A DNA stretch of 64,000 nt from JASJAR01 sp039198225 (GTDB taxonomy: Bacteria > Pseudomonadota > Alphaproteobacteria > Rhodobacterales > Rhodobacteraceae), in the NCBI GenBank assembly GCA_039198225.1, contig JBCCTQ010000016.1, positions 1 through 64,000 of the forward strand, given 5' to 3'. Below are positions 1 to 8,487 of this stretch, piece after piece. Each line of letters starts with the position of its first letter. Position 1 is the first letter of the stretch. A program made the translations under genes and the position numbers. The notes beneath the pieces were generated by a model. That model was not told the DNA's origin. It saw only the letters and a program-made list of their open reading frames with translations, and ran no database searches.

Positions 1-228
1 AGTTGATCGCAGGGCATGCAGGAGATGCAGACCGCTCATTTCTGGCATGTTGTAGTCGGAGATCACCAAGTGTACCGGTGATGTCTCAAGCATTTGCAAT
101 GCGCTTGGTCCATCGGCGGCTGATGCGACGTTGCGGATACCCATGGCGTCCAGTGCTTGAGTAATCAAGCCTCGGCTAGTCGACATGTCGTCGACCACCA
201 TGACTCTCAATTGATCCCTCAGTGACAT
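1..228 (-). CDS. cheY: CheY-like response regulator (partial, runs off the left edge)
   Basis: A receiver domain with 76 residues visible from an ATG start; the C-terminus lies outside the window. The acidic pair Asp13-Asp14 follows a hydrophobic strand, and the phosphoacceptor is Asp58 in ISDYNMPEMSG, so the fold and phosphorylation site are intact as far as seen. It is the last visible gene of the minus-strand chemotaxis operon, 50 bases after cheR, and is the second receiver of the locus (the first follows the STAS gene). In alphaproteobacteria with two CheY proteins one usually acts on the motor and the other as a phosphate sink; which this is cannot be told here. Base composition is lower in G+C than most of the window. 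Confidence 0.88.
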   Translation of the reverse strand, partial: MSLRDQLRVMVVDDMSTSRGLITQALDAMGIRNVASAADGPSALQMLETSPVHLVISDYNMPEMSGLHLLHALRST

Positions 229-278
229 CCCTCGATTTTCATCCCTATTGAGTTGTGTATGCTTGAGGTATCAAGCAG

Positions 279-1136
279 TTAGGCTGCGCGGTACATTGTA
301 ATTCCAGCTGGCTCAAATCCGAGTTCATCGGGCTTTATGATCCGTTCGGAATGACCGATGAAGAGATGGCCGTCATCGGCAAGTTGATTTCGAAATTTCG
401 GCCATAAGCGCGCCTGGGTTTCTTCGTCGAAATAGATCACGACATTTCGGCACATAATGATGTCGAATTTCCGTTTCATAGGCCAGTCTTTAAGAAGGTT
501 TAGTTGCCGGAACTCTATCGCTTGACGTATTTCGTCAATGACGATGCCAGATCTGTCGGCGCCGGCATCGAATTTAAAGTACTTGGACTGGATGTCGTCT
601 GGAATGGATGACATTTGGAGAGCATCGTATCGGGCCGCGAGTGCATGGGAAATGACGTTTGGGTCTATATCAGTCGCCAGTACCTTTACGTCGTATTCGA
701 AGATACGGGGTTCCATTTCCTTTAAGAGCATTGCAAGTGTAAACGGCTCCTGGCCTGTGGAGCAACCAGCTGACCATATTCGGATCCGTTTGTTCTCTTT
801 TGCCCGTGTTATGAGCTTTGGTGCGATATCGCTGCGAATGGTTTCAAAGTGGTGCTCTTCACGAAAGAAGCTTGAGACATTTGTTGTCAGGACCGAAATC
901 ATGTTGCCGACTTCTTCGGCTCCCGCAGTAGACTTTACAAAATCGATATAATCTCGAAAGTCCTTAATCTTGAGAGCGCGTAGACGCCTTGTGATCCTCG
1001 ATTGTACGAGGGCACGTTTTTTCTCGGTTATGAGGAGACCCGCTTCAGCATGGGCAATGCTGATGATTGCAGCGAAGACGTCATCCGGCATCTCTCGATT
1101 GCCCGAGAAAGCTGCGGAGTTCGACAATACCGTCAT
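279..1136 (-). CDS. cheR: Chemotaxis protein methyltransferase CheR
   Basis: A 285-residue CheR that would transfer methyl groups from S-adenosylmethionine to glutamates of chemoreceptors during adaptation. An N-terminal helical CheR domain covers about residues 15-75. The catalytic domain begins with the conserved NVSSFFREEHHFE stretch near residue 86, followed by the SAM-binding motif WSAGCSTGQEP (about 121-131) and CRNVVIYFD near residue 235. Length is normal for the family. The start overlaps the cheW stop in an ATGA arrangement, so it is translationally coupled. No tetratricopeptide extension is present. Codon choice has many A/T third positions and G+C is visibly lower than in glk or the agl genes next door, while the protein itself is typical. 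Confidence 0.95.
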   Translation of the reverse strand: MTVLSNSAAFSGNREMPDDVFAAIISIAHAEAGLLITEKKRALVQSRITRRLRALKIKDFRDYIDFVKSTAGAEEVGNMISVLTTNVSSFFREEHHFETIRSDIAPKLITRAKENKRIRIWSAGCSTGQEPFTLAMLLKEMEPRIFEYDVKVLATDIDPNVISHALAARYDALQMSSIPDDIQSKYFKFDAGADRSGIVIDEIRQAIEFRQLNLLKDWPMKRKFDIIMCRNVVIYFDEETQARLWPKFRNQLADDGHLFIGHSERIIKPDELGFEPAGITMYRAA

Positions 1137-1624
1137 GCGGCGACCTCGTCGTTGGACGGCAGAACTGCCTCGAGATCTAGAACGCGGACCATGCGGTCTT
1201 CGATGATGATGAGCCCGCTGACAAAACGTTCCGAGCCATCCTCAAGCATTTCTGGAGGTGGTTGCATCGCGTCGAGTGCCACGGAGAGAATATCTGACAC
1301 TGCGTCAACTCGCACGCCAACCGTCCTTCCATCGAAGTCAATGACGATAATTACGCTGCGCTCGGTTGGCTCCTCTGCTTCCAAGCCGAGTCGCCTTGAC
1401 AGATCAACAACCGGCAGAACCGTACCACGTAGATTTATGACGCCGTGCATATAGAATGGTGCGTGAGGAAGAGAGGTTGCCCGTGTCCAGCCGCGGATTT
1501 CGCGAACTGACATGATGTCGACCGAATATTCGTGCTCTCCAATGCGGAAAGACAGAAGCTCGATTTCGTCCTGCGCTGTCCTATCCATCGGCTTGTTATC
1601 TTTAGAGACATTGTCTTGAGGCAT
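1133..1624 (-). CDS. cheW: Chemotaxis coupling protein CheW
   Basis: A 163-residue CheW adaptor that bridges chemoreceptors and the CheA kinase in the signalling array under the membrane. The sequence is a single CheW domain: the strand LLSFRIGEHEYSVDI, the segment VREIRGW and the hallmark MHGVINLRGTVLPVVDL around residues 59-76 are all present. It follows cheA by three bases and overlaps cheR by four, consistent with one transcript. An N-terminal tail of about 17 polar residues precedes the domain. Nothing in the sequence suggests a defect. Confidence 0.95.
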   Translation of the reverse strand: MPQDNVSKDNKPMDRTAQDEIELLSFRIGEHEYSVDIMSVREIRGWTRATSLPHAPFYMHGVINLRGTVLPVVDLSRRLGLEAEEPTERSVIIVIDFDGRTVGVRVDAVSDILSVALDAMQPPPEMLEDGSERFVSGLIIIEDRMVRVLDLEAVLPSNDEVAA

Positions 1625-1627
1625 GAC

Positions 1628-3928
1628 TTATCCTGCTTTCTGCTGAAGAGCGGGATCCGGGGTGCTGTAGCCGGAGGCGTTGGAAATAAGGTCAGCCGGA
1701 TCCAGGATTAAGGCGATCTTGCCGTCGCCAAGGATTGTCGCCGCCGCAACCCCTGGAACATGGCCGTAGCTGTCTTGGAGGCCCTTGATGACGACCTGTC
1801 GTTGGTCGTCTATTCTGTCTACGATCAAGGCTGCCCGACTGCCGTCTTCTTGGACAATGAGGAGTGCGACGCATCCGGCATAGCTCGCCCGGGGCGTACG
1901 GTAGCCCAGTTCAGCGCCGAGATCGAGCAACGGGACGAATTCCTCCCTGACCAAAACCACTCGGGTGCGAGGGCCGAGGGCCCGAATATCGGTTTCATTG
2001 AGCGTTAAGGTTTCTGCGATGGCGCTCAGGGGCACGACCATCGTTTCTTGTTCAATTCTCACGACCATCCCATCCAGGACCGCGAGGGTCAGGGGCAGGC
2101 TGATTGAAAACGAGGTGCCGCGGCCGGGGGTTGACGTGGTGCTGATGCGCCCGCCAAGGGCACTGATTGAGCTTTTGACCACGTCCATGCCGACCCCACG
2201 CCCAGAGAGGTTCGAAACCTGATCGGCGGTCGAAAAACCGGCCATGAACAGGAGGTTGTCGATTTCTTGGTCGCTTAGGGATTGGCCCGCAGGAATGAGG
2301 CCGCGCTCTTCGGCCAAGGCCTGGACTTTTGGTCGGTTGATGCCCCCGCCATCGTCGGACACTTCAATCACCACGCGGCCAGACCGATGGGCCGCCGTGA
2401 GGCGAACGATCCCCCGCTCGGGTTTGCCAGCAGCGGCACGGTCTTCAGCGCTTTCCAAACCGTGATCAACCGCATTGCGGATCATGTGGGTCAGCGGGTC
2501 GGACAGGCGTTCGATGACCGTTTTGTCGATCTCTGTGGCTTCGCCTTCGGTCACAAGCCGGGCGTCCTTGCCCACCGCTGTCGAAGCTTCCCGAACAATT
2601 CGGCCCATTCTTTGGAAGAGCGACTTCACAGGCTGGGCGCGGATCATCATCACGCTTTCCTGAATATTCCGGGTCAAATGCTGGAACTCATCGAGGCCAC
2701 TTGAGACCGGCGAATTGCTGGGAAGTCCCGCCTCGGTTACCGATTGTGCGAGCATCGCTTGATTGATGACCAATTCGCCCACGAGATTGACAAGCCGGTC
2801 AATGCGCTCGAGATCCACACGAACGGTCGCCGATTTCGAGGGCGTTTTGGACGCATTGGACTTTGCCGCGTCGGCGCCGGATGCCGCTTCGGCGGTTGGT
2901 TCAGGTGCAGGATTGGGCGCAGGAGCAGGCGGAAGCGAAGGGGGATTCTCTGCAGTCTCTGGTAGAGGGGTCGGTTCGGGGGGCGGCTCTACGGGTAGCG
3001 GGGCAGGGGGATCTTTGGGGGCGCCAGCCAGATCTTCTTCGGCTTCACTGGGATCATGAAGGCCTATGTCGAGCTGACAGATCCCTTCGACGAACTCGAA
3101 TATCTCTGCGACCGCGCTTTGGTCAGCATTGGTCCTGAGAAGGATCGTCCAATTCAACAAGGCGGCATTCGGCTGTAATTCGTCCAAAGCCGGCAGCGTT
3201 GCGTTGACTTCGATCTGGCTTTCGACGTCGCCCAAGTCTTCCAAAAGGCGGAACAAGAACAACGGTTCATTGCCGCCGAGATAGAGTTCCGGCTCGGGCG
3301 AGAACCCAATTTTGAAGACCCGCAGCCCGTCATCCGTTGCAGGCTCGTCGCCTTTGGCGCTGACCGGGGGCGTGTCATCGGTTGGATCGGTGCCGGGGTT
3401 CGGCAAGTCGCCGAGATCGGGCAAGTCAGCTAAATCGGCCATCCCGTCATCGGCGCCGGCCAAATCTTCGATGCCGCCAAGATCGAGGCTGAGGGCGGTC
3501 GGCGTAAAGTCGAGCTCTTCTTCCTCTTCCTCGTCGCCCGTATCGCCCACGACCGCGATCAATTCCGCAATCACCGGCGCCGTGATCCCTTCGTCCAGGG
3601 TTTCGTCGTCCCGGGAGGCGCGGACCACATCCGAGAGAATATCGCCGCACTTGAAGAAGAGCTGCATCAACTCGTCATCAACCGACAGAGTGCCGCCCCG
3701 GACCGCATCGAGTGCATTCTCAAATTTATGGGCAAATCCAACCAATTGATCGAGGCCGAACGCCCCCGCTCCGCCCTTGATGGAATGGACCGCTCGGAAC
3801 ACGACATTGATCGTTTCTGAATCCGCATCGCCTTCAGACAGGGCATTGAGCCCGTCCTGCAAAGCTTCGAGCAGTTCTTCGCATTCGATGAAGAACGACG
3901 CCCGGATTTCCTGCATTGGGTCGGACAA
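1628..3928 (-). CDS. cheA: Chemotaxis histidine kinase CheA
   Basis: A 766-residue CheA. The N-terminal HPt domain carries the phosphorylated histidine His48 in AVHSIKGGAG. A long acidic and then proline/alanine-rich linker (about residues 130-370) replaces the usual P2 region in part and is longer than in E. coli CheA. It is followed by the dimerisation helices, an HATPase domain with the N box MIRNAVDHGLES, DDGGG and GRGVGMDVV, and a C-terminal CheW-like domain. The start is TTG, supported by an AGGAGA ribosome site seven bases upstream; the next ATG is five codons in. It phosphorylates the CheY proteins of this operon and probably a CheB outside the window. Confidence 0.96.
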   Translation of the reverse strand: MSDPMQEIRASFFIECEELLEALQDGLNALSEGDADSETINVVFRAVHSIKGGAGAFGLDQLVGFAHKFENALDAVRGGTLSVDDELMQLFFKCGDILSDVVRASRDDETLDEGITAPVIAELIAVVGDTGDEEEEEELDFTPTALSLDLGGIEDLAGADDGMADLADLPDLGDLPNPGTDPTDDTPPVSAKGDEPATDDGLRVFKIGFSPEPELYLGGNEPLFLFRLLEDLGDVESQIEVNATLPALDELQPNAALLNWTILLRTNADQSAVAEIFEFVEGICQLDIGLHDPSEAEEDLAGAPKDPPAPLPVEPPPEPTPLPETAENPPSLPPAPAPNPAPEPTAEAASGADAAKSNASKTPSKSATVRVDLERIDRLVNLVGELVINQAMLAQSVTEAGLPSNSPVSSGLDEFQHLTRNIQESVMMIRAQPVKSLFQRMGRIVREASTAVGKDARLVTEGEATEIDKTVIERLSDPLTHMIRNAVDHGLESAEDRAAAGKPERGIVRLTAAHRSGRVVIEVSDDGGGINRPKVQALAEERGLIPAGQSLSDQEIDNLLFMAGFSTADQVSNLSGRGVGMDVVKSSISALGGRISTTSTPGRGTSFSISLPLTLAVLDGMVVRIEQETMVVPLSAIAETLTLNETDIRALGPRTRVVLVREEFVPLLDLGAELGYRTPRASYAGCVALLIVQEDGSRAALIVDRIDDQRQVVIKGLQDSYGHVPGVAAATILGDGKIALILDPADLISNASGYSTPDPALQQKAG

Positions 3929-3939
3929 GGGTCAGTCTC

Positions 3940-4305
3940 CTATCCGGTAACCATGCGGAGTGCGCGGACGAGTTTTTCTGGGTCAAAGGGTTTTACGATC
4001 CAACCCGTGGCGCCGGCCCGGCGCGCCTTTGCTTTCAGCTCGTCCGCACTCTCGGTGGTGAGCACCAAGATCGGCGTGCTTTGCAGCCGGTCGAGGCCGC
4101 GCACGGCGTCGATGAAACCAAATCCGTCCAGGCGGGGCATGTTGATGTCGGTGATGATCGCGTCGGGCATCAAACCGTCGAGGACCTCGAGCCCATGCTG
4201 GCCATCTTCGGCCAAATGCGTCTCCATGCCGGCCCCGTTCAAAGCCAGGCGGATCATGTCACGCATCGTCCGGCTGTCATCCACCGCGAGGACCGATATC
4301 GTCAT
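3940..4305 (-). CDS. cheY: Response regulator CheY
   Basis: A stand-alone receiver domain of 121 residues. The acidic pocket Asp9-Asp10, phosphoacceptor Asp53 (ITDINMPRLDG), the conserved Thr in LVLTTES and the Lys in WIVKPFDPEKL are all seen, so it should be phosphorylated by CheA. It overlaps the upstream STAS gene by four bases and lies 11 bases before cheA. With no output domain it acts by protein contact, either at the flagellar switch or as a phosphate sink. It is the more canonical of the two receivers in this operon. Confidence 0.93.
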   Translation of the reverse strand: MTISVLAVDDSRTMRDMIRLALNGAGMETHLAEDGQHGLEVLDGLMPDAIITDINMPRLDGFGFIDAVRGLDRLQSTPILVLTTESADELKAKARRAGATGWIVKPFDPEKLVRALRMVTG

Positions 4306-4580
4306 CTTATGTCTCCTTCGATCACCACGCTTGGAGAGGTGCCAAACAGCCGCAATTGATCTGCGACCTCATCGCTTACGTTCTCGAAACGGAGAGCATG
4401 ACCGCTGTCTTGCCAGTCATTCGCAGCGACAATGATGGCTTGGACGCAGAGCCCGCCGATCTGCTGGAGGCTTGACGCATCGAGCACTAGATCACCCCCC
4501 TGACGGCTACGAAGTGCCGTGATGAGCTCGCCAGCGGCGGCAGTATCGAGCTTGGCGGGAAGTTCCAAACGCTCTGTCAC
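4302..4580 (-). CDS. STAS-domain protein of the chemotaxis operon
   Basis: A 92-residue single STAS domain, the fold of anti-anti-sigma factors and MlaB. It begins MTERLELPAKLDTAAAGEL and has the strand LVLDASSLQQIGG in the usual switch-loop position, including serines that could be phosphorylated. The start is GTG, preceded by a GAGGTGGG ribosome site. It is the first gene of the che operon and overlaps cheY by four bases. STAS proteins at the head of che operons occur in several alphaproteobacteria, but their role in taxis is poorly defined; a regulatory or scaffold role is an inference from position only. Confidence 0.8.
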   Translation of the reverse strand: MTERLELPAKLDTAAAGELITALRSRQGGDLVLDASSLQQIGGLCVQAIIVAANDWQDSGHALRFENVSDEVADQLRLFGTSPSVVIEGDIR

Positions 4581-4700
4581 CGACCCACCTCGGCCACCAA
4601 CGCGGTTCTAAAGCTCATGGCACATTTTCCTCGTCCGTCCAGAATGCACGAGGTCTAAGGGGAACCGAGTTAAAAGGCGGTTACGGGGTCTGAAATTGGG

Positions 4701-5663
4701 TCACGCCAATCGCGAAAGATGGGCGGCGCAGCCCAGAAGCGCTGCAAAATCGTCGTCGATCAAAGAGACGCTGAAATTGCCCATGAAACCGGCAAAACGG
4801 CCTTTGTCGCGGAAGGCGTCGCCGAACGCCATGTCCCGGTAATAGGGAAGGAACGCACGGGCGACCCCGCCCGCCATATAGATCCCCCCGAAAGGAAGAT
4901 GAATGAGGGCGAGGTTGCCGGCCACAGTGCCTAAGATCCGTATAAAGGTCTCGGCCGCCTCGCCCGCCCGGGGATCGCTCCGGTCTGCACAGGCCGCCAT
5001 GATGTCGGCGGCCCGGGCTTCGGCGGGCGTGCCATCCCGGTGACCGAGCCAGGCGTAAATGCGTTCCAAACCCCGCCCCGAGAGGACGTCTTCAATGGCG
5101 GGAAACCCATGCACGGTTCCCACGAATTCGGCCAAGCTGAGGTCACTTTGATTGCGGATCGGCAGATTGACATGGCCGGCCTCGGCGGCGGTCACCAATC
5201 GGCCTCCGGGGTAGTCATGGACCGGGGCGCAATTGAACCCGGTTCCAACGCCGATCACCAGGCTTGGTCCCTGGCGCGGGCCGCTCGACGCGGTCAAAAT
5301 CTCTTTCAAATTGTCCGGAGCGATCCGTCCAATCGCATGGCCTTGGGCTTGAAGGTCATTCAGAACAGCCACCCGCGCCGCGCCGGTTGGCCGCTTAACG
5401 GTGCCGGAATCGATGCCCCAATCGAGGTTGGTCAGCGTTGCGGTTCCGTCGCGCACGGGACCGGCCACCGCGACGCATGCCCCGGCGATCGGGCCGCCCC
5501 CCACATGGTCGACAAAATCGGCCAGCACCCGCTCAAGGCCGGGATATTCAGCGTTGGGAAATTTTCGAATCGTATCCGTGCTAAGTGTGCCGCCTTCGAC
5601 CAACGCCACCCGCGTATTCGTGCCGCCGATATCTGCAACGATCAGCGTTTCGGCCTTGGCCAT
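4701..5663 (-). CDS. glk: Glucokinase
   Basis: A 320-residue glucokinase of the bacterial Glk family (ATP plus D-glucose to glucose 6-phosphate, cytosolic). The phosphate-binding motif DIGGTNTR is at residues 11-18, the substrate-side motif with LNDLQAQGHAI is near residue 100, and a second nucleotide loop GVGTGFNCA is near 137. The gene ends the minus-strand unit started by aglR, 110 bases downstream of it. It faces away from the aglEFGAK operon, so glucose released by AglA would be trapped by this enzyme. Glk near agl transport genes is common in Rhodobacterales and Rhizobiales. Confidence 0.93.
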   Translation of the reverse strand: MAKAETLIVADIGGTNTRVALVEGGTLSTDTIRKFPNAEYPGLERVLADFVDHVGGGPIAGACVAVAGPVRDGTATLTNLDWGIDSGTVKRPTGAARVAVLNDLQAQGHAIGRIAPDNLKEILTASSGPRQGPSLVIGVGTGFNCAPVHDYPGGRLVTAAEAGHVNLPIRNQSDLSLAEFVGTVHGFPAIEDVLSGRGLERIYAWLGHRDGTPAEARAADIMAACADRSDPRAGEAAETFIRILGTVAGNLALIHLPFGGIYMAGGVARAFLPYYRDMAFGDAFRDKGRFAGFMGNFSVSLIDDDFAALLGCAAHLSRLA

Positions 5664-5773
5664 CGCATCGAGCCCTTCTTGCGCGCCGTTGCGCGACCGC
5701 TTTCTGATAGGCCGCTTTCGCGTCTGGCCGCAACCGGCCCCGCATCGGCGAGGTTTACAAGTGCGGTCTCAGA

Positions 5774-6814
5774 TCACGCCGTGCCGGGCGCGCGCGCCGT
5801 TGTCGGACCTTCGATGTAATCGGCTTCGAGAAGATGCCCCACGGGTTTCGGTGCGCCCCGGGCAATCTGGTCGAGGAGCAGGCGTGCTGCAATCCGACCG
5901 GCATCGCGCACCGACGACCGCATGGCGGTAAAAATCGGGCGGCCCTCACCGTTTCTAAAATAGGACAGGTCATCGTCATGGGTCAAAAGCGAGACGTCGC
6001 TGCCGAGCGCAAGGCCTTGGTCGGTGAGGGCCCGTCGGATGCCCATGGCGATGAGTATGGAGGCCGCTAAAAACGCGGTCGGGGGATTGGGCCCGCCCAG
6101 CATGGCCGTCGCCGCCCGGTAGCCGAAACTGTCGGTCATCTCGTCATGGGCAACGAGGGCCGGGTCTTCTTGAAGCCCTTTGGCTTGAATCGCGGCGCGG
6201 TAGCCGTCGCGCCGGCGGCGGGCGAAATCCATATTCTCCAAACCGTTGACCAGCCCGATCCGGCGGTGGCCCAATCTTAAAAGCCGTTCTGCTCCTTCGC
6301 GGAACGCCTCCCGGTTGTTGACGTCGACCCAAGCATAGCCCCGGTCGCCGGCCAACGAGGCCCGGCCATGGACAACGAAGGGAAGCCCAATCTCTTGGAG
6401 AAGCGCGATCCGCCAATCGCCGCTGACCGGGCCTTGGAGCATGAACCCGTCAACTGAGCGTTCTGCGGCCAGATCACGGTAGGCACGCTCCTGATCGCCG
6501 TCGGGCACAACTTCGAGGTGGATCCGGTAGCCCGCCCCTTGGTAGCCCTCGCTCGCCCCGGCGAGAAAATCGCCGTAGACCGGGTTCATCATTTCGTGCC
6601 GGCCCGACACGGTCAGTACATGGCCAATCGTCATCGTCCGCCCCGTCGCTAGGGACCGCGCCCTGGCCGAAGGGCGGTAGTTTAACCGCTCGGCGGCCGC
6701 CAAGACCCGCTGTCGGGTCGTCTCGCTGACTTCCGGAAACCCGTTCAAAGCCCGGCTCACGGTGGTTTGCGAGAGGCCCAATTCGGAAGAGAGGTCCTTT
6801 AAAGTGTTGACCAA
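5774..6814 (-). CDS. aglR: LacI-family repressor of the alpha-glucoside locus
   Basis: A 346-residue LacI/GalR regulator. The N-terminal helix-turn-helix TLKDLSSELGLSQTTVSRAL (residues 4-23) and hinge region are followed by a periplasmic-binding-protein-like sugar domain. The start codon appears to be TTG; the codons TTG-GTC-AAC open the usual pre-HTH segment and a GAGGGTG stretch lies eight bases upstream. It is divergent from aglEFGAK, and a perfect palindrome CAAAGCGCTTTG, typical of LacI-family operators, lies before aglE. The naming follows gene context (aglR precedes aglE in Sinorhizobium); binding to maltose, trehalose or sucrose derivatives is inferred. Confidence 0.88.
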   Translation of the reverse strand: MVNTLKDLSSELGLSQTTVSRALNGFPEVSETTRQRVLAAAERLNYRPSARARSLATGRTMTIGHVLTVSGRHEMMNPVYGDFLAGASEGYQGAGYRIHLEVVPDGDQERAYRDLAAERSVDGFMLQGPVSGDWRIALLQEIGLPFVVHGRASLAGDRGYAWVDVNNREAFREGAERLLRLGHRRIGLVNGLENMDFARRRRDGYRAAIQAKGLQEDPALVAHDEMTDSFGYRAATAMLGGPNPPTAFLAASILIAMGIRRALTDQGLALGSDVSLLTHDDDLSYFRNGEGRPIFTAMRSSVRDAGRIAARLLLDQIARGAPKPVGHLLEADYIEGPTTARAPGTA

Positions 6815-6867
6815 GCGTTCTTCACCCTCGTTCGGCAGAGGTAACGACTACGGGGCGAAAGTACCCA

Positions 6868-6881
6868 GCGAAATGTTTCGC
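6868..6881. promoter_or_regulatory. Inverted repeat upstream of aglR, possible second operator
   Basis: The sequence GCGAAATGTTTCGC is two perfect 6-base arms around TG, about 55 bases upstream of the aglR start codon. LacI-family regulators often control their own gene, so this could be a weaker operator. Its arms differ from the AAAGCG half-site before aglE, so it may be bound by something else or by chance be palindromic. Confidence 0.3.
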
Positions 6882-6993
6882 CGTCAAACCCGGCCCCTGC
6901 GTCATTCTGCTCAGCTTACGCAACGGAAAGGGGCGGATTTGTCCCGCTAAATGGAATTGACACGCGCGGGGCACTAGAGGACGCTAGGCTACC

Positions 6994-7005
6994 CAAAGCG
7001 CTTTG
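6994..7005. promoter_or_regulatory. LacI-type operator before aglE
   Basis: A perfect 12-base palindrome, CAAAGCGCTTTG, centred on CG as in LacI-family operators. It lies 66 bases before the aglE ATG and about 30 bases downstream of a TTGACA element at 6957-6962, a plausible -35 box; no convincing -10 box at standard spacing is seen, TAGGCT at 6985-6990 being the closest. A repressor here would block initiation of the agl operon. The likely ligand-responsive protein is the divergent AglR. Confidence 0.65.
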
Positions 7006-7071
7006 AGGGCGCCTGCCTCGGGTGCGAATAAAATGCGGCGACAGGGCCGCTGGACTATCGGGAGGATAGCA

Positions 7072-8424
7072 ATGAAATCGACGTTACGCGCCGGCGCGGC
7101 GATACTCGCGCTTTCGGCAGGGACCGTCCATGCGGGGGGGCATTTGGCATTCCCGGTGGGCGAAGGCCCATTTGATTGGGCAGGCTACGAAGCCTGGGCC
7201 GCCTCGGCACCCGACCTTTCCGGCCAAGAAGTCACTGTTTTCGGCCCTTGGCTGACCCCAGAAGACGACTTTTTCCGGAACGTTTTGGCCTATTTCGCCG
7301 ACGCGACTGGGGCCGAAGTGGTCTACACCGGCTCGGACGGGTTCGAACAGCAAATCCAAATTGATGCCGAAGCGGGCTCTGCGCCCAACATCGCGGTGTA
7401 CCCCCAGCCGGGTCTCGCCTCCGACATGGCCGCCCGCGGCCAACTCGCTCCGCTTCCGGACGGGATGGCAAGCTGGGTAGCCGACAACTACGCCGCGGGC
7501 CAGTCTTGGCTCGACCTCGGAACCTATCCCGACGCCAATGGCGATCCTCAATTTTACGGCTTCTTCTATAACGTAAATTTGAAGTCGATCGTCTGGTACA
7601 GCCCGGAGAATTTCGAAGATGCCGGTTACGAAGTGCCGGAGACCTTCGAGGATCTGAAAGCACTCACCGAACAGATCGTCGCTGACGGCGAGGTGCCGTG
7701 GTGCATCGGTCTGGGTTCAGGACCTGCCACCGGTTGGCCGGCCACCGATTGGGTGGAAGACATCATGCTGCGGACCCAGCCGCCCGAAGTCTACGACGGT
7801 TGGACCACGAACGAGATCCCGTTCTCGGATGAGCGCGTGATCGCGGCCATCGAGGAGTTTGGCTGGTTCGCACGGGACGATGCCAAAGTGTCGGGCGGTT
7901 CTGCGGCCGTGGCATCGACCGATTTCCGCGACAGCCCCAAGGGCATGTTCGCGGCACCTCCCCAGTGCTACATGCACCGCCAAGCGTCGTTTGCCTCGGC
8001 CTTCTTTCCAGAAGATGTGGTGGTCGGCGAAGATGCTGACTTCTTCTACCTTCCCGGATTTGCCGAAAAGGATCTCGGAAGCCCGGTCTTGGGGGGTGGT
8101 ACGCTCTTGGCGATCACCAACCCGTCGGACGCCACGAATGAGTTGATGAAGTTCTTCGAGCTTCCGATCAGCCACGAGATCATGATGGCCCAAACCGGGT
8201 TTTTGACGCCCCATACCGGCGTCAATCTCGACGCTTACAACACCGATACGCTTCGCAAACAGGGCGAAATCCTGCTCGGTGCGACCACCTTCCGTTTTGA
8301 CGGATCCGACCTGATGCCTGCAGCCGTTGGCCAGGGCTCGTTCTGGACCGGCATGGTGGACTATACTGGCGGCAAAGCGGCGGCCGATGTTGCGGCCGAT
8401 ATCGACGCAAGCTGGCCCAACTAA
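7072..8424 (+). CDS. aglE: Alpha-glucoside ABC transporter, periplasmic binding protein
   Basis: A 450-residue extracellular solute-binding protein (family 1) that would deliver alpha-glucosides to AglF/AglG. I start at the ATG at 7072 because a GGGAGGA ribosome site lies five bases before it; a further upstream ATG gives a non-signal extension. The first 21 residues form a signal peptide (MKSTLRAGAAILALSAG) ending near HAGG. The mature part has the typical pattern SPENFEDAGYEVPETFEDL and a tryptophan-rich sugar site. It is first in the agl operon and is followed by a strong hairpin that may raise its expression over the membrane genes. Confidence 0.93.
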   Translation: MKSTLRAGAAILALSAGTVHAGGHLAFPVGEGPFDWAGYEAWAASAPDLSGQEVTVFGPWLTPEDDFFRNVLAYFADATGAEVVYTGSDGFEQQIQIDAEAGSAPNIAVYPQPGLASDMAARGQLAPLPDGMASWVADNYAAGQSWLDLGTYPDANGDPQFYGFFYNVNLKSIVWYSPENFEDAGYEVPETFEDLKALTEQIVADGEVPWCIGLGSGPATGWPATDWVEDIMLRTQPPEVYDGWTTNEIPFSDERVIAAIEEFGWFARDDAKVSGGSAAVASTDFRDSPKGMFAAPPQCYMHRQASFASAFFPEDVVVGEDADFFYLPGFAEKDLGSPVLGGGTLLAITNPSDATNELMKFFELPISHEIMMAQTGFLTPHTGVNLDAYNTDTLRKQGEILLGATTFRFDGSDLMPAAVGQGSFWTGMVDYTGGKAAADVAADIDASWPN

Positions 8425-8431
8425 GCCTTTC

Positions 8432-8461
8432 GGGTGGTCCGGGGCTAACCTCGGGCCGCCC
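8432..8461 (+). other. Strong hairpin between aglE and aglF
   Basis: A 13-base-pair stem (three G-U pairs) with the tetraloop CTAA starts eight bases after the aglE stop and ends 26 bases before the aglF start. It has no T run, so it is more like the RNA-stabilising or attenuating hairpins between binding-protein and permease genes (as after malE in enteric bacteria) than a full terminator. This fits the need for much more AglE than permease. The structure is seen directly; the function is inferred. Confidence 0.65.
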
Positions 8462-8487
8462 TCACATGCAACCAAGGGAGGGGTGGC

